From NCBI RefSeq assembly GCF_000599985.1, contig NZ_CP007445.1, positions 1 through 64,000 of the forward strand: 64,000 bases of DNA, read 5' to 3'. Shown here piece after piece: positions 43,704-54,955 of the stretch (positions are counted from its first letter, which is position 1; each line of letters begins with the position of its first letter). The DNA is from Gilliamella apicola. Its GTDB lineage: Bacteria > Pseudomonadota > Gammaproteobacteria > Enterobacterales > Orbaceae. The position numbers and the translations under genes are program-made. The notes beneath the pieces were generated by a model that worked only from the letters and a program-made list of their open reading frames with translations, searched no databases and had not been told where the DNA came from.

Positions 43704-45293
43704 ATGAAATTACCTGAATTTATCCAGCGGCGAAGTAACGCTTTTATATTACTTTTAGTTTATCTCTTTTTTAGTTCAATTTTAACTTATATTCACACTA
43801 GTAAGAATGATTCTTTTATAATTATCCGTTTTTCACTTATCTTATCAACTACACTTTGTTCATTTTTATTTATTCATATATTAATAACAAGTCGACGCCA
43901 TTTTGTTGTAATTATAGGTACGTTATTTTTATTTTTACTCTTATCTGAAGTTAGTTATTTGATTTATTTTGGTGAGGTTATTTCTGAAGGTGTACTGGAT
44001 TCTATTATAGAAACGAATACCTATGAGGCATTTTCAATGCTTAAGCTTGTTCTTTTCATAACTGTGCCAGCATTAATAGTGACTGTTGGTATTTTATTTA
44101 TTTATAAAAAATTTATTACGGTTAACTTTAGACCTATACTACCCTTAACATTATATATAATTATTGGAAGTATTTGTATGTCTGTAAATGCAGATGTAAA
44201 AAATGATATCCATAAAGATTATAGACTAAAATTACTATTATTACGGGAGATTTATCCTGCAGTACTTGGTAATGTAGTTTATTTGGGAGTGACTTATTTT
44301 TCTACTGACATTTACGCCGATACAAGCGAAATAGAGGTTTTTAATAATGCTGTTATTTTACCTCCTCAGAATTTAAATGATAATCTTGTTGTGTTAATTA
44401 TGGGAGAATCTTCTTTAGTTTCTCGATATAGTGCCTATGGTTATCATAAATTAACAACCCCACTCATGGCGGAAGTTTTTAATCAAAAAAATGGTGGATG
44501 CATTATTAATAATAGTCATTCATCTGCATCCATGACTAGGGATTCTATACCAATGACTTTATCTTTCAATATTCCTGAAAGTAATGATAACTTATTTATC
44601 AACAAGTCAATTATTGAAATGGCTAAATATAATAATTATAAAACCTATTGGTTAGCTTCGTATCGTCAAGGTGTTAAAGGAACAAGTAATGCTAAATTTG
44701 GTTTTATTGCCCGTAAAAGTGATGTGCTTGATTTTACAGATAAAGATAATGATATTAATTTAAGTGAATTATTAGAACGATATCTTAAAAAAGATAATGC
44801 ACCTAAAAAATTCATCTTTATTCATTTACAAGGAAGTCATGAGCCTTATAGTATTGGATATGATGAGATTGATAAACAAGCTTTGCCTGATGCTGAAGAT
44901 TATGATTTAACTATTCATCATACTGATCGCGCGGTAAAGGCGATATATGATGTTATCAATAAATATAGCCATAATTATAGTATCATTTATACTTCTGATC
45001 ATGGAGAAATTGTTAACGTTGGTCATGGGATGAGTAAAGGTATTGATCAATTTTTAATTCCGTTTATGTTTATCTCAACTAATAATCAATTTGATTGCCA
45101 ATTTATAGAATCGTTTCGTGGATCAAATGGTTATTTAAGTGGCTTAATGAATAAATATATTTTATCTAATCTCTTAGGTTATCAAATAGATCAATCTATT
45201 CTTGATAAAGAAAAAAATAATGATCGTATTCTATTGCCGAATCGTCAAAATATGCTTTTTTTAGATTTTTTAAAATTAAATAAACAACCATAG
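43704..45293 (+). CDS. Sulfatase-fold membrane protein, phosphoethanolamine transferase-like
   Basis: 529 residues: about five TM segments in residues 12-160 and a periplasmic alkaline-phosphatase-fold domain. Metal-site motifs are VLIMGESSLVSRYSAYGY (Glu235 of GESS) and YTSDHGEIVNVGHG (Asp432, His433). The nucleophile region SHSSASMTRDSIPMTLS (271-287) offers Ser/Thr residues where EptA-type enzymes have their Thr. It most resembles the EptC/CptA/YbiP group that adds phosphoethanolamine to LPS or other envelope glycans. The precise acceptor is unknown. Opgenes-like glycerol phosphotransfer is an alternative. Confidence 0.7.
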   Translation: MKLPEFIQRRSNAFILLLVYLFFSSILTYIHTSKNDSFIIIRFSLILSTTLCSFLFIHILITSRRHFVVIIGTLFLFLLLSEVSYLIYFGEVISEGVLDSIIETNTYEAFSMLKLVLFITVPALIVTVGILFIYKKFITVNFRPILPLTLYIIIGSICMSVNADVKNDIHKDYRLKLLLLREIYPAVLGNVVYLGVTYFSTDIYADTSEIEVFNNAVILPPQNLNDNLVVLIMGESSLVSRYSAYGYHKLTTPLMAEVFNQKNGGCIINNSHSSASMTRDSIPMTLSFNIPESNDNLFINKSIIEMAKYNNYKTYWLASYRQGVKGTSNAKFGFIARKSDVLDFTDKDNDINLSELLERYLKKDNAPKKFIFIHLQGSHEPYSIGYDEIDKQALPDAEDYDLTIHHTDRAVKAIYDVINKYSHNYSIIYTSDHGEIVNVGHGMSKGIDQFLIPFMFISTNNQFDCQFIESFRGSNGYLSGLMNKYILSNLLGYQIDQSILDKEKNNDRILLPNRQNMLFLDFLKLNKQP

Positions 45294-45307
45294 TTTTGTA
45301 AAAAATG

Positions 45308-45436
45308 TTATAGATAATAAATAGTACATTTGGGTTTATTGTCTAGATGAGTATAAGCAATTAATCCGCGTAAATTATGCACAAAATTGGTGATGCCTCT
45401 ATGTCTTGGCTGTTTAATTTGATTATAGTTCAATTA
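45308..45436 (-). mobile_element. C-terminal remnant of a transposase (IS982-like)
   Basis: On the minus strand this stretch translates to NYNQIKQPRHRGITNF followed by VHNLRGLIAYTHLDNKP and a TAA stop at 45310-45308. The pattern IExxRHRxxxNFxxNLxxGLIAY...KP is the C-terminus of IS982-family transposases. Upstream the frame closes at a TAA, so only about 40 residues remain and the element is dead. No terminal repeats seen. Confidence 0.55.
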
Positions 45437-45480
45437 AATAGTTCCTTTTTTCTTTTTTTAATATAAGAAATTTAGTTTAA

Positions 45481-45978
45481 TTACATTTTTAATTCAAAAT
45501 AACTTTTTATAAATTCGGCTATCTGACTCGGTTCATTGATATTAAGTATTGGTAAATTAGTCTTTATTGATTCATCACAGGCAATAGCGATAGTAAACTG
45601 ATCTATAAAAAGAGGTTTTTGATTTGCGCTTCGGTGGCACGTAATTTTAGGAATAGTTTCATCTTTAAATCCCTCAACTAATATAATATCGACATCTGAA
45701 AAGTGATTAATTAATGTCTGTATATTAACAGATTTATCGGGTGTTTCATGAATTAACGCATAACGATTATTACATGCCACGATAGTTTGTAATGATCCAG
45801 CTTTACGTAATTTATAACTATCTTTCCCTGGTATATCAAATTCAATATCGTGATGGGCATGTTTTAACGTGGCGACTTTAAATCCTTGCTCAACAAGCAG
45901 TGCAATAACTTTTGTTAACAGTGTTGTTTTACCACTGCCGCTATACCCTGTGATTCCAATTATTTTTTTATCATTCAT
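45481..45978 (-). CDS. mobB: Molybdopterin-guanine dinucleotide biosynthesis adaptor MobB
   Basis: 165 residues. P-loop GYSGSGKTTLLTKV (10-23), LKHAHHDIEFDIPGKDSYKLRKAG and DIILVEGFK. MobB helps MobA attach GMP to molybdopterin. In E. coli mobA and mobB are adjacent; here a threonine aldolase gene on the other strand separates them. Confidence 0.92.
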   Translation of the reverse strand: MNDKKIIGITGYSGSGKTTLLTKVIALLVEQGFKVATLKHAHHDIEFDIPGKDSYKLRKAGSLQTIVACNNRYALIHETPDKSVNIQTLINHFSDVDIILVEGFKDETIPKITCHRSANQKPLFIDQFTIAIACDESIKTNLPILNINEPSQIAEFIKSYFELKM

Positions 45979-46050
45979 AGACTATGAACTCTAACATGTT
46001 ATATTAAAGATAAATATTACATCATTTTATACAAGATTAAAGGTAATGAT

Positions 46051-47082
46051 ATGTACGATTTTTTAAATGATTATAATCAAACAGTGCACCCTAATTTATT
46101 AAAAGAATTTGTTGATATTAATAATAAAAAGTTGAGTGGTTATGGATTAGATGAATGTTGTAATGATGCAATAAATAGCATTAAGAAAATATTAAAATCA
46201 CCGAATGCCGATGTGCATTTTATGGCAGGCGGAACCATTACCAATTTGACCATGATTTCACATATTTTAAAACCTTATCAGGCAGTTATTGCTGCTGAAA
46301 CTGGTCATATCAATGTTCATGAAACAGGTGCGATTGAAGCGACAGGGCACAAAGTTGTTACAGTCAAAACTGAAGATGGAAAATTAACACCAGAATTAAT
46401 TAAACCTGTTTTAGATTATCATTGTGATGAACATATGGTGCAACCTAAACTTGTCTACATTTCAAACACTACCGAATTAGGTACTCTATATACGAAGCAA
46501 GAGTTAAAAAAACTGTATCAATTTTGTCAAAAACATCATCTTTATCTTTATTTAGATGGTGCTCGTCTAGCAATGGCCTTGGCGGCAAAAGATAACGATA
46601 TTACTTTTCCTGATTTGGCTAAATACACTGACGCATTTTATATTGGCGGTACTAAAGTTGGCGCCTTTGCGGGTGAGGCATTGATATTTAATAATCTTTC
46701 AATTAATCATGATTTCCGTTTCAATATGAAACAAAAAGGAGCAATACTAGCAAAGAGTTGGATTATAGCTGTACAGTTTAAAGCGTTAATGGAAAATAAT
46801 CTTTATATTTCGCTTGGTAAGCATAGCAATGATATGGCTGAAAAACTCAAAAATTTGTTTGAGAATGAAGGATTAACATTTGCAGCTAAACCACAATCCA
46901 ATCAACTGTTTGTTAATTTTCCTAATCAACTTGCCAAAAAAATTATTTCACTGTATGCCCTAGATAATTTAGGCCAAACTGATCCAAGTCATATTGGCTT
47001 ACGTTTTTGTACTTCATGGGCAACACAAGAAGTAGAAATAGAGAATTTTGCTAAACAGTTAAAGGCGCTACTTAGAAAATAA
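46051..47082 (+). CDS. Low-specificity L-threonine aldolase / beta-eliminating lyase family
   Basis: 343 residues of the PLP fold-type I threonine-aldolase family. Visible features: SGYGLDECCNDA near the N-terminus, HINVHETGAIEATGHKV, YLDGARLAMAL with the PLP-contacting Asp, and YIGGTKVGAFAGE with the Lys that binds PLP. AGGT lies 7 nt before ATG. This sub-branch is labelled beta-eliminating lyase or threonine aldolase; the amino acid used cannot be told. Confidence 0.82.
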   Translation: MYDFLNDYNQTVHPNLLKEFVDINNKKLSGYGLDECCNDAINSIKKILKSPNADVHFMAGGTITNLTMISHILKPYQAVIAAETGHINVHETGAIEATGHKVVTVKTEDGKLTPELIKPVLDYHCDEHMVQPKLVYISNTTELGTLYTKQELKKLYQFCQKHHLYLYLDGARLAMALAAKDNDITFPDLAKYTDAFYIGGTKVGAFAGEALIFNNLSINHDFRFNMKQKGAILAKSWIIAVQFKALMENNLYISLGKHSNDMAEKLKNLFENEGLTFAAKPQSNQLFVNFPNQLAKKIISLYALDNLGQTDPSHIGLRFCTSWATQEVEIENFAKQLKALLRK

Positions 47083-47271
47083 TAATATATTTTTATAAAT
47101 ATATTTTTACGGCTATATAATATAAATTGAAAATATCGCTAAACGATCTGAAAAAAGGTTAATATTTGAAAATTACTTCTAGCTTTTAAGATTTTTAATT
47201 TATGTTTGAGTTATAAAAGATTATGTTTAATTTTGCACTATATAAACCAACTAAATATGGTTTAATAATAA

Positions 47272-47856
47272 TTACTTGAATGAAATGTTAGCTCTTTCCA
47301 GCATTTCTAGAGTATTAATATTAGTAAAGCCTAAAGGATTTTCACTAAAATCAACAGCGATAGCATTAATTTGCTTAAGAAACAGCATAAGCTTACGATC
47401 TCCGTTGTCTAAATATTTTTTTAGTTGGGGGATGATATTTTTATGGATCAATAAAATAGTAGGGTGATCATTTTCTCCATCGAAAGGGTAAATCGCTTGA
47501 TGGGTTGCTGTAAATTTTGCTAAACGATCGATAAGATCTTCAGGTAAAAAAGGCGTATCACAGCTCACAAATAAATTCCAATCTGTTGTACTTCTTAATA
47601 AGCCACTATAAATCCCTGATAAAGGTCCTAAAAATCCTTTTAAATCATCACAAAAAACAAAATAGCCTAATGAGCTATATAGATCAGCATGCCGATTACA
47701 ATTAATCATAACCAAATTGACTTGAGGTTCAATACGATCAATGACATGTTGATAAAGTGGTTTTCCTGCTAACAACATTAAACCTTTATCCTTACCATTC
47801 ATACGGTTACTTTGCCCACCGGCTAAAATAATCGCAGTAATTGACAGTTTTCGCAT
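47272..47856 (-). CDS. mobA: Molybdenum cofactor guanylyltransferase MobA
   Basis: 194 residues. ILAGGQSNRMNGKDKGLMLLAGKPL is the GTP-binding start, and the FVSCDTPFLPEDLI metal site and LSGIYSGL are in place. It makes the MGD form of molybdenum cofactor. yihD and dsbA, neighbours of mobBA in E. coli, lie divergently next to it. Confidence 0.94.
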   Translation of the reverse strand: MRKLSITAIILAGGQSNRMNGKDKGLMLLAGKPLYQHVIDRIEPQVNLVMINCNRHADLYSSLGYFVFCDDLKGFLGPLSGIYSGLLRSTTDWNLFVSCDTPFLPEDLIDRLAKFTATHQAIYPFDGENDHPTILLIHKNIIPQLKKYLDNGDRKLMLFLKQINAIAVDFSENPLGFTNINTLEMLERANISFK

Positions 47857-48094
47857 AAATTATTTCTCTTTTACATTGCCAAAAAACAAAATAGCATTAC
47901 TATATAGCAAAGTTATTTTTTAGTCGCAAATAACCTATATCAGCAGTTTATGATATCTTTCTAAATGCACTATTTAAATTTAAAGTCGAGTATATAATAG
48001 AGACCTTTTAATATATAGATAGTAAAGTAAAGATTAACATAAAGGTTTATATTATCACTTTCAACTTAGTTGAATATTTAATAAGGTAGTTATT

Positions 48095-48364
48095 ATGAAA
48101 TGTCATCGTATAGATGAGTTAATGGAGTTATTACAACCAGCATGGGAAGCGGATTCAGATCTAAATTTATTGCAACTTTTAGATAAATTGGGTAAAGAAG
48201 CTGGTTTTGACGGTGACCTAAAAGATTTGAGTGATGAAGTGCTAATTTATCATTTAAAAATGCGTAACTCAGATAAAAATGAAGCAATACCTGGGTTGAA
48301 AAAAGATTATGAAGATGATTTTAAAACCGCTTTGTTAAAAGCCCGCGGAATTATTAAAGAATAA
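48095..48364 (+). CDS. yihD: YihD family protein
   Basis: 89 residues, acidic, helical. [20 protein letters not shown] is the family's hallmark start. Function unknown; in E. coli the gene lies in the same place near mobA and dsbA. The dsbA start is 14 bp after its stop. Confidence 0.9.
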   Translation: MKCHRIDELMELLQPAWEADSDLNLLQLLDKLGKEAGFDGDLKDLSDEVLIYHLKMRNSDKNEAIPGLKKDYEDDFKTALLKARGIIKE

Positions 48365-48378
48365 GGAGAATAAATTAA

Positions 48379-49095
48379 ATGAAAAAAACGCTTATTGCTA
48401 TGGGTGTATTGTTATTTTCGGTAAATTGTTTTGCGGATGATTCTTCGACAAATGCAATATCAAATACATCCCAAACTCCTGCGACAACACAAGCACAAAT
48501 TGAAGAGGGTAAACAATATATTGTATTACCAACTTATCCATCACCTGAAAAAGAAGTCATTGAATTTTTCTCGTTTAATTGTCCTAGTTGTTTTCGATTC
48601 GAATCAAAATATCATGGCATGAACCGTATAGCTAAAGCTGTACCAGAAAATATGAAAATTAAACGTTATCATCTATTGGACTTTGGAGCGCTAGCTATGG
48701 AGTTATCTGAAGCATGGGCAATAGCTAACGTTCTTGGCATAGAAGATAAAGCATCGGAAGCACTTTATGATGCAGTACAAAAAGATAAAACAATAAAAAC
48801 GGCTGATGATATTAAGACAGTATTTGCTAAATTAGGCGTTGATGAGGAAACTTATGAAAAAACTAAAAATAGTTTTTTAGTAAAAGCATTTATGGCTCAA
48901 CAAGCTGACGCTATTAAAGAAATGCAACCGTCATCTATTCCTTCTATTATTGTTAATCGTAAATTTTATATTAATTCTTCTGGTTTAGATACATCAAACG
49001 ATGATGCTTATATAGCTGATTATATTAGAGTTGCTTCTTTTTTAGCTAATTTAGATCCTAATGTTAAAGTTGACGAAAAAAAGAAAAATAATTAA
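48379..49095 (+). CDS. dsbA: Periplasmic disulfide oxidoreductase DsbA, CPSC active site
   Basis: 238 residues. Signal peptide (cleavage near CFA-DD), then a Ser/Thr-rich stretch of about 25 residues and a thioredoxin-fold domain. The active site is CPSC in FSFNCPSCFRFE rather than the CPHC of E. coli DsbA; the cis-proline loop is SSIPSIIVN. The His-to-Ser change at the third position of the motif would be expected to alter redox potential. Linked to yihD, but srkA (rdoA) which lies between them in E. coli is absent. AAGGAG precedes the ATG. Confidence 0.92.
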   Translation: MKKTLIAMGVLLFSVNCFADDSSTNAISNTSQTPATTQAQIEEGKQYIVLPTYPSPEKEVIEFFSFNCPSCFRFESKYHGMNRIAKAVPENMKIKRYHLLDFGALAMELSEAWAIANVLGIEDKASEALYDAVQKDKTIKTADDIKTVFAKLGVDEETYEKTKNSFLVKAFMAQQADAIKEMQPSSIPSIIVNRKFYINSSGLDTSNDDAYIADYIRVASFLANLDPNVKVDEKKKNN

Positions 49096-49120
49096 AAGAC
49101 TCATGTTTTAGTGAGTAGTT

Positions 49121-49161
49121 AGAAAGCCTTTACATGAAGTAATTCAGTAAAGGCTTTTTTG
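49121..49161 (+). terminator. Terminator between dsbA and macB
   Basis: 11-bp stem AAAGCCTTTAC (49123-49133) with GTAAAGGCTTT (49147-49157) and then T6. Functions for dsbA on the plus strand and, via the A residues at its left, partly for macB. Confidence 0.88.
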
Positions 49162-49174
49162 TAATTATTGTGGG

Positions 49175-51145
49175 TTACTCTCGTTCTAAAGCATAAATTG
49201 GATCGAGCTTTGCAGCACGTTTGGCAGGAAAATAACCAAAAATAATGCCAATGATACTTGAGCAACTAAATGCTGCAACAATGGCTATGGATGAAAAACT
49301 CATAGCAAAAGATGTAACTAACGCATTAAAAATAAATCCTACAATAAATGACAACAAAATGCCTATTATGCCGCCAGTTAAGCACACTAATACTGCTTCA
49401 ATTAAGAACTGTTGCAAAATGTCACTTGAGCGAGCTCCAACAGCCATACGAACACCGATCTCTCGTGTTCTTTCGGTGACCGATACCAACATGATATTCA
49501 TTACTCCAATACCGCCAACAATAAGTGAAATTAATGCAATGGTTGACACTAATAGCGTCAAGACCCATGCTGAAGAATTTATTGTTTCACGGACATTGTC
49601 TGAATTAAAAATGAAAAAGTCTTTAGTTCCATGTCGTTGTAACATAATTCGATTAATAGCTTGCTCAGCAACCGACAAATCAACATTATCATTAATGCGT
49701 ACCGTAATGCTTTTTAATGAAGTTTGCCCAACCATACGATTAGTAACAGTAGTATAAGGTAACCAAACATTTAGACTCTCATTACTACCAAATCCTTGTT
49801 GTTGCTTTGTAGCAACACCAATTATTTTAACTGGTAACTGACCAACCATTAAAATTTTTCCAATTGGATTTTCATTTGTAAATAATCGTTTAACTGTGTT
49901 TTCATCAATTACGGCATCTTGTGCCGAATTGTCAATGCTAGTTTGGTCAAAAGAAGTGCCTTGTGTAATATCATAACCACGAACAGCAAAAAATTGCTCA
50001 CCGACACCATTAACAGTCCCCGTTACAGCTAGATTATTAATTCGGAAATAAACACTGGTTGATAGGTTAGGAGTAGTACTATGGACAAAACTTTGCTGAG
50101 CTAAAAAATCAGCATCCGATGAGCGTAACGTTGTAATCTTATCTGCATTACGATCACCAAAACCATTACCAGCATAAATTTCTAATGTACTTGTTCCCAT
50201 AGAATTAATATTTGATAATATTTTTTGTTTTGTTCCTTGTCCTAATGCCACCATTGAAACTACAGAAGCGATACCGATGATAATACCTAACATCGTTAAA
50301 AAGGTTCGTAATCGCTGTGAAAGCATTGATAAAGTTGCCATTTTGAATGCATCGCGAAAACGATAATATTTTGCTCGAAAATTATCTTGAGTTTTAGCTT
50401 GTTCAATTTGTTTAACTTGGCGATTGTCGTTAGGTTCTGATTGATAATTAGGATTGATTGAATCTGAAATAATATTGCCATCACTAATTTCAATGATTCG
50501 TTGTGCACTTTGAGCAATATTTGCATCATGTGTGACAATAATAACTGTATGACCTTGACTGTGCAGTTCACGTAATATCGTCATAACTTCTAGACCACTT
50601 TTACGATCAAGTGCACCAGTTGGTTCATCGGCTAAGATGATTTGTCCACCATTAATTAGAGCACGACCGATACTAACACGTTGCTGTTGTCCACCCGATA
50701 ACTGATTGGGTTTATTATTAATTTTATCTGCCAGTCCTAGACGAGTTAAAATTTCGGTAGCACGTTTTTGTCTCTCTTCATCATTAACCCCAGCATAGAT
50801 AGCAGGAATTTCAACATTCCCTTGAGCAGTTAATGCATTTAGCAGATGATAGCGTTGAAAGATAAAACCAAAATGTTCACGACGTAGTTCAGCCAGTTCA
50901 TCTGGTGACAATTTACTAGTAATTCGACCACTTATAGTATAAGTACCAGTAGTAGGTTTGTCTAAGCAACCTAAAATATTCATTAAGGTAGATTTACCGG
51001 AACCTGATGCTCCAATAATTGCCACCATTTCACCAGCATTAATGGTTAAATTTACATTTTTAAGGACTTGTATCGACGAATCCCCTGCTGGGAATTCACG
51101 AACAATATTTTCAAGCTTAATTAGAGGTGTATTTTTATTTGCCAT
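49175..51145 (-). CDS. macB: Macrolide-type ABC exporter MacB
   Basis: 656 residues. N-terminal ATPase with [29 protein letters not shown] and VTHD; TM segment near 280, large periplasmic domain, and three C-terminal TMs with [23 protein letters not shown] block, the MacB/FtsX arrangement. It works with MacA and TolC to export macrolides, peptides or LPS precursors. The macA stop is 2 bp upstream of its ATG. Confidence 0.95.
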   Translation of the reverse strand: MANKNTPLIKLENIVREFPAGDSSIQVLKNVNLTINAGEMVAIIGASGSGKSTLMNILGCLDKPTTGTYTISGRITSKLSPDELAELRREHFGFIFQRYHLLNALTAQGNVEIPAIYAGVNDEERQKRATEILTRLGLADKINNKPNQLSGGQQQRVSIGRALINGGQIILADEPTGALDRKSGLEVMTILRELHSQGHTVIIVTHDANIAQSAQRIIEISDGNIISDSINPNYQSEPNDNRQVKQIEQAKTQDNFRAKYYRFRDAFKMATLSMLSQRLRTFLTMLGIIIGIASVVSMVALGQGTKQKILSNINSMGTSTLEIYAGNGFGDRNADKITTLRSSDADFLAQQSFVHSTTPNLSTSVYFRINNLAVTGTVNGVGEQFFAVRGYDITQGTSFDQTSIDNSAQDAVIDENTVKRLFTNENPIGKILMVGQLPVKIIGVATKQQQGFGSNESLNVWLPYTTVTNRMVGQTSLKSITVRINDNVDLSVAEQAINRIMLQRHGTKDFFIFNSDNVRETINSSAWVLTLLVSTIALISLIVGGIGVMNIMLVSVTERTREIGVRMAVGARSSDILQQFLIEAVLVCLTGGIIGILLSFIVGFIFNALVTSFAMSFSSIAIVAAFSCSSIIGIIFGYFPAKRAAKLDPIYALERE

Positions 51146-51147
51146 AT

Positions 51148-52347
51148 TTAGAATCGTATCCTTGGCCCTTTTGTATTACTACCTAGTGATGCACCATTTG
51201 CACTACTAACTACAACGGTATCCCCTTCTTTAATACCTGATTTGATTTCAACATTTATATTATTATTAATACCTACTGTGACTTCTCGTTCTTCAATCGC
51301 ATTACTTTTATTTAATAGATAAACTATGGCCTTATTTCCACCTAAACTTTTTTGGAGAGCCTGAGATGGAATAGTCAAAACATCTTTTGCTGAAGATAAT
51401 ACAATGTAGACTTGTGCTGTCATGGATATACGTAAAATACGATCTGGATTATCAACATCAAATAACCCATTATAGTAGATAGCACTTTTTGTTGTTGAAG
51501 AACTTGAACTTGTTGTAGTTTCCGTATTAATTGAATCTGGAGCTGGTTCAATTGCGCGTAATGTTAACCCATCAAAACGCTTATTGGGTAGACCTAAAAT
51601 TGTAAAATAGACTGGCATACCTTTTTTAACATTAATGACATCGGCTTCCGAAATTTGAGCTTCAATTGTCATTTTATCAAGTTGAGCAACCTTAACAATA
51701 GTCGGTGCGCTTTGCACTGAGTTAACGGTTTGACCTTGATCAACGGGTATTGCAACAACCACACCATCAATCGGCGAGCGAATTTTGGTATAGCCTAAAT
51801 TAACTTTAGCGGTATCTACAGCGACTTGGGCATTTACGATATCTGCATCAAGGGCTGCAATATCAGCTTTAATTGCATCAAGATCAGCCTTTGCAGCATC
51901 TAAATCTGATTGAATACCAACGCCTTTATTGACTAATTTTAACTGGCGGTCGTAGGTTAACTGATAGTTTACCAATTTTGCTTTTTTAGATTTGCGTTGT
52001 GCTTCAAAGCTATTAAGGGATGCTTCGGATTGCTTTAGATCATTATTTTGTTTCAGATCGTCAATTTCGGCAATCATATCACCTTGTTTAACTTCGTCAC
52101 CTAATTCAACATAAAGCTTTTTGATTTGTCCTGAAACCTGGGCTCCAACGCTTACTTGTTTAAAAGCACTAATTGTACCATCTGCTAGAACCGATTTTTC
52201 AATGTTACCTTTGATAACAGGTGCAGTAATATAATTAACAGTTGTTTCTGCTGGAAATATAATTAATTTCGCAATAAAGAAAATTACGAAAATAATGATT
52301 GCTATTACTATATACTTAATTTTAATTAACTTTAACAATCTTTTCAT
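51148..52347 (-). CDS. macA: Membrane-fusion protein MacA
   Basis: 399 residues. N-terminal TM anchor, lipoyl half-motifs ([30 protein letters not shown] and [20 protein letters not shown]) around a coiled-coil hairpin rich in [21 protein letters not shown]. Partner of MacB. Confidence 0.95.
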   Translation of the reverse strand: MKRLLKLIKIKYIVIAIIIFVIFFIAKLIIFPAETTVNYITAPVIKGNIEKSVLADGTISAFKQVSVGAQVSGQIKKLYVELGDEVKQGDMIAEIDDLKQNNDLKQSEASLNSFEAQRKSKKAKLVNYQLTYDRQLKLVNKGVGIQSDLDAAKADLDAIKADIAALDADIVNAQVAVDTAKVNLGYTKIRSPIDGVVVAIPVDQGQTVNSVQSAPTIVKVAQLDKMTIEAQISEADVINVKKGMPVYFTILGLPNKRFDGLTLRAIEPAPDSINTETTTSSSSSTTKSAIYYNGLFDVDNPDRILRISMTAQVYIVLSSAKDVLTIPSQALQKSLGGNKAIVYLLNKSNAIEEREVTVGINNNINVEIKSGIKEGDTVVVSSANGASLGSNTKGPRIRF

Positions 52348-52709
52348 CCTTTAAATTTGTTATTATTGTAGTATTACATATTTTATCCCAATAATTTAAA
52401 TGATATTAATAATTATTCTTAATAAAATGTAATGAATATGAAAATAAATAAAACACTGTGAAATATAAAGTAATCTAGTTTATCTTTTTCTTAAAAAATT
52501 AATAATAGAAAGATGTTATTGAATTTATAGAAAAAAACAGATTATTCTAGTAATATGTAGCCACTAACCCTAATTTATATACGTAATTAGATAAAAATAG
52601 TATACCGAAGTCTTTTTCAAAATGCGTGTTTTATTTTCTATCATACTGTTTTTTATTAATAAATTAATAGCTATCTATTTAAAAAGTATCCTTGTGTGGA
52701 GTTCAATAA
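52348..52709. other. Intergenic region between macA and a broken regulator
   Basis: 362 bp of AT-rich sequence with the macA promoter at its left and an iclR-like pseudogene at its right. I see no gene or strong structure. Confidence 0.5.
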
Positions 52710-53487
52710 ATGTTTTTTCAAAAACAACAATCCACGTTAGATAATGCCTTAACTTTGCTTGAAATAATTAGCCACTATTCTTCTGGAATATCTTTGGCAG
52801 AAATCGTTAAACTAAGTCGAATGGCAAAAACAACAGTATTTAGAATTTTAGACATACTAAAAAAAGACAATATCTCAGCTATAACGCCTCCACTGAAAAT
52901 ATTTTTTAGATGTAAAAGCTTTCGAGTTAGGTGTCAAAGGATTGATGAATATATCTTTAGTTGGTATATCAATTCCTTTTTTAAAAAAACTTGCTGCAAA
53001 GCTTAATGAAACCTGTTTTTTAGCTGTCTATCATGATGGCAGTGTTATCTATTTATATAAAGCAGAAGGTGAGCTTGCTGTTAAAACCAACTCACATATT
53101 GGTAGCCGAATGCCAGTATATTGTACTGGACTGGGTAAATCATTATTAGCTTATCAACCATTAGTTGAAATTAATAAAGTTTTAAGTCGCCCATTAGTTC
53201 AATTCACCAATAAAACCATTGTCGACCGAGAAGCCATCCATAATAGTTTGGCAAAAGTGTGTATTGATGGTTATTCTATGGATGATGAAGAAGTTGAAGA
53301 AGGCTTAACGTGTATTGCTGTACCAATCTTTATTAAGCAAAATAAAGTAGTAGGGGCAATAAGTATTGCTGGCTCTTCTTTTAGAATTATTCAGAAAAAA
53401 GAACTTATCATTAATGAATTAAAAAGTATCCGTTATGCAGTAACATTATTCAAAATATTAAAATGGTTTGATTTCGATAAGAAATAA
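52710..53487 (+). pseudogene. IclR-family regulator broken by two frameshifts
   Basis: 52710-52875 codes for the winged HTH (TLDNALTLLEIISHYSSGIS, ...RMAKTTVFRILDILKKDNI). The match then moves to a second frame for SYNASTE (52877-52897) and to a third from 52900, where YFLDVKAFELGVKGLMNIS continues into an intact IclR effector domain (LNETCFLAVYHDGSVIYLYK, GLGKSLLAY, GYSMDDEEVEEGLTCIAVPI). Lesions are therefore near 52869-52877 and in the A run 52896-52899. Two indels argue for a true pseudogene rather than one read error. Confidence 0.8.
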
Positions 53488-53604
53488 TAGAAGCGTTATT
53501 GATTAGTATTTAGGGAGTCAACAGCGCTTAAAATTATCAATTAGTTAATTAAAAAAATAGTTATATTTCATTTATAACGTTATTCTCGCTGATTTGGTTA
53601 AGTT

Positions 53605-53644
53605 TTTATACTCAAACATATAGTTAATCTGAAACTTTTTGACA
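53605..53644 (+). repeat. 40-bp intergenic element, copy 2 (upstream of yfhL)
   Basis: Same 40-bp element as at 17579. First half-site is CTCAAAC, second CTGAAAC, and it ends TTGACA. It lies 106 bp before yfhL. Confidence 0.9.
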
Positions 53645-53699
53645 AAAATTGGCCTTGTTAACCAGTGATAATGTGATCTTTATTCGGAATTATTGGTGA

Positions 53700-54005
<306 letters not shown>

Positions 54006-54006
54006 A

Positions 54007-54954
54007 TCAAACCGCTTTAACTTCTATTCGTAGTTCTTTAGGAATTTCAAAAGTAATATTTTCTAAAATACCATCGGTTTCAATAAGTGATGTGCAACCT
54101 AAACCTTTTAAGTGCTCGATAACTTGCTGCACTAAAATATCTGGTGCTGATGCGCCCGCGGTTACGCCAATTGTTCGAGCGTTGACTAACCACTCTTGTT
54201 GAATATCCGACGCATAATCGATTAAATAAGCATTTTTGCTGCTTCGTCGTGCGAGCTCTGCTAAACGATTTGAATTCGATGAGTTTTTAGATCCAACAAC
54301 TAGAACAATATCAGCACGAGATGACAATTGTTTAACCGCTTGTTGGCGATTGGTTGTGGCGTAGCAAATATCATTTTTTCGAGGGCTACGAATATTTGGA
54401 AAGCGTTGTTTTAACGCGGCAATAATTTCGGCTGTATCATCAACAGATAAGGTTGTCTGAGTGGTAAAACAGAGATGATTTTCATCTTTAATTTTTAACT
54501 TATTTACATCTTCAGTCGATTCAATTAAATAGATACCACCTTGAGGATTATTATATTGACCCATAGTACCATCGACCTCAATATGACCGGCATGACCGAT
54601 TAAAATGACCTCTTCACCTCGATAACTTGATCGAGCAACTTCCATATGCACTTTGGTTACTAACGGACAAGTTGCATCAAAGATGCGCAATTTACGCTGC
54701 TTGGCTTCTTCTCGAACTGCTTTAGATACGCCATGTGCTGAGAAAATAAGAATGGTATTATCAGGTACTTCACTAATATCTTCAATGAATATAGCACCTA
54801 ACTGCTTAAGACGATTAACTACATAACGATTATGCACCACTTCATGGCGGACATAAACAGGGGCACCAAAAAGTTCAATGGCTCGCTCAACGATGGTAAT
54901 TGCGCGATCAACACCAGCACAAAATCCACGAGGATTAGCTAAAATTATTTGCAT
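54007..54954 (-). CDS. ispH: 4-hydroxy-3-methylbut-2-enyl diphosphate reductase
   Basis: 315 residues from ATG 54954 ([18 protein letters not shown]). The three Fe-S cysteines are in [16 protein letters not shown] and [10 protein letters not shown]. Last enzyme of the MEP isoprenoid pathway. The start lies 1 bp after the lspA stop, so the longer frame from 55008 is not used. The fkpB gene found between lspA and ispH in E. coli is missing. Confidence 0.96.
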   Translation of the reverse strand: MQIILANPRGFCAGVDRAITIVERAIELFGAPVYVRHEVVHNRYVVNRLKQLGAIFIEDISEVPDNTILIFSAHGVSKAVREEAKQRKLRIFDATCPLVTKVHMEVARSSYRGEEVILIGHAGHIEVDGTMGQYNNPQGGIYLIESTEDVNKLKIKDENHLCFTTQTTLSVDDTAEIIAALKQRFPNIRSPRKNDICYATTNRQQAVKQLSSRADIVLVVGSKNSSNSNRLAELARRSSKNAYLIDYASDIQQEWLVNARTIGVTAGASAPDILVQQVIEHLKGLGCTSLIETDGILENITFEIPKELRIEVKAV

Positions 54955-54955
54955 A

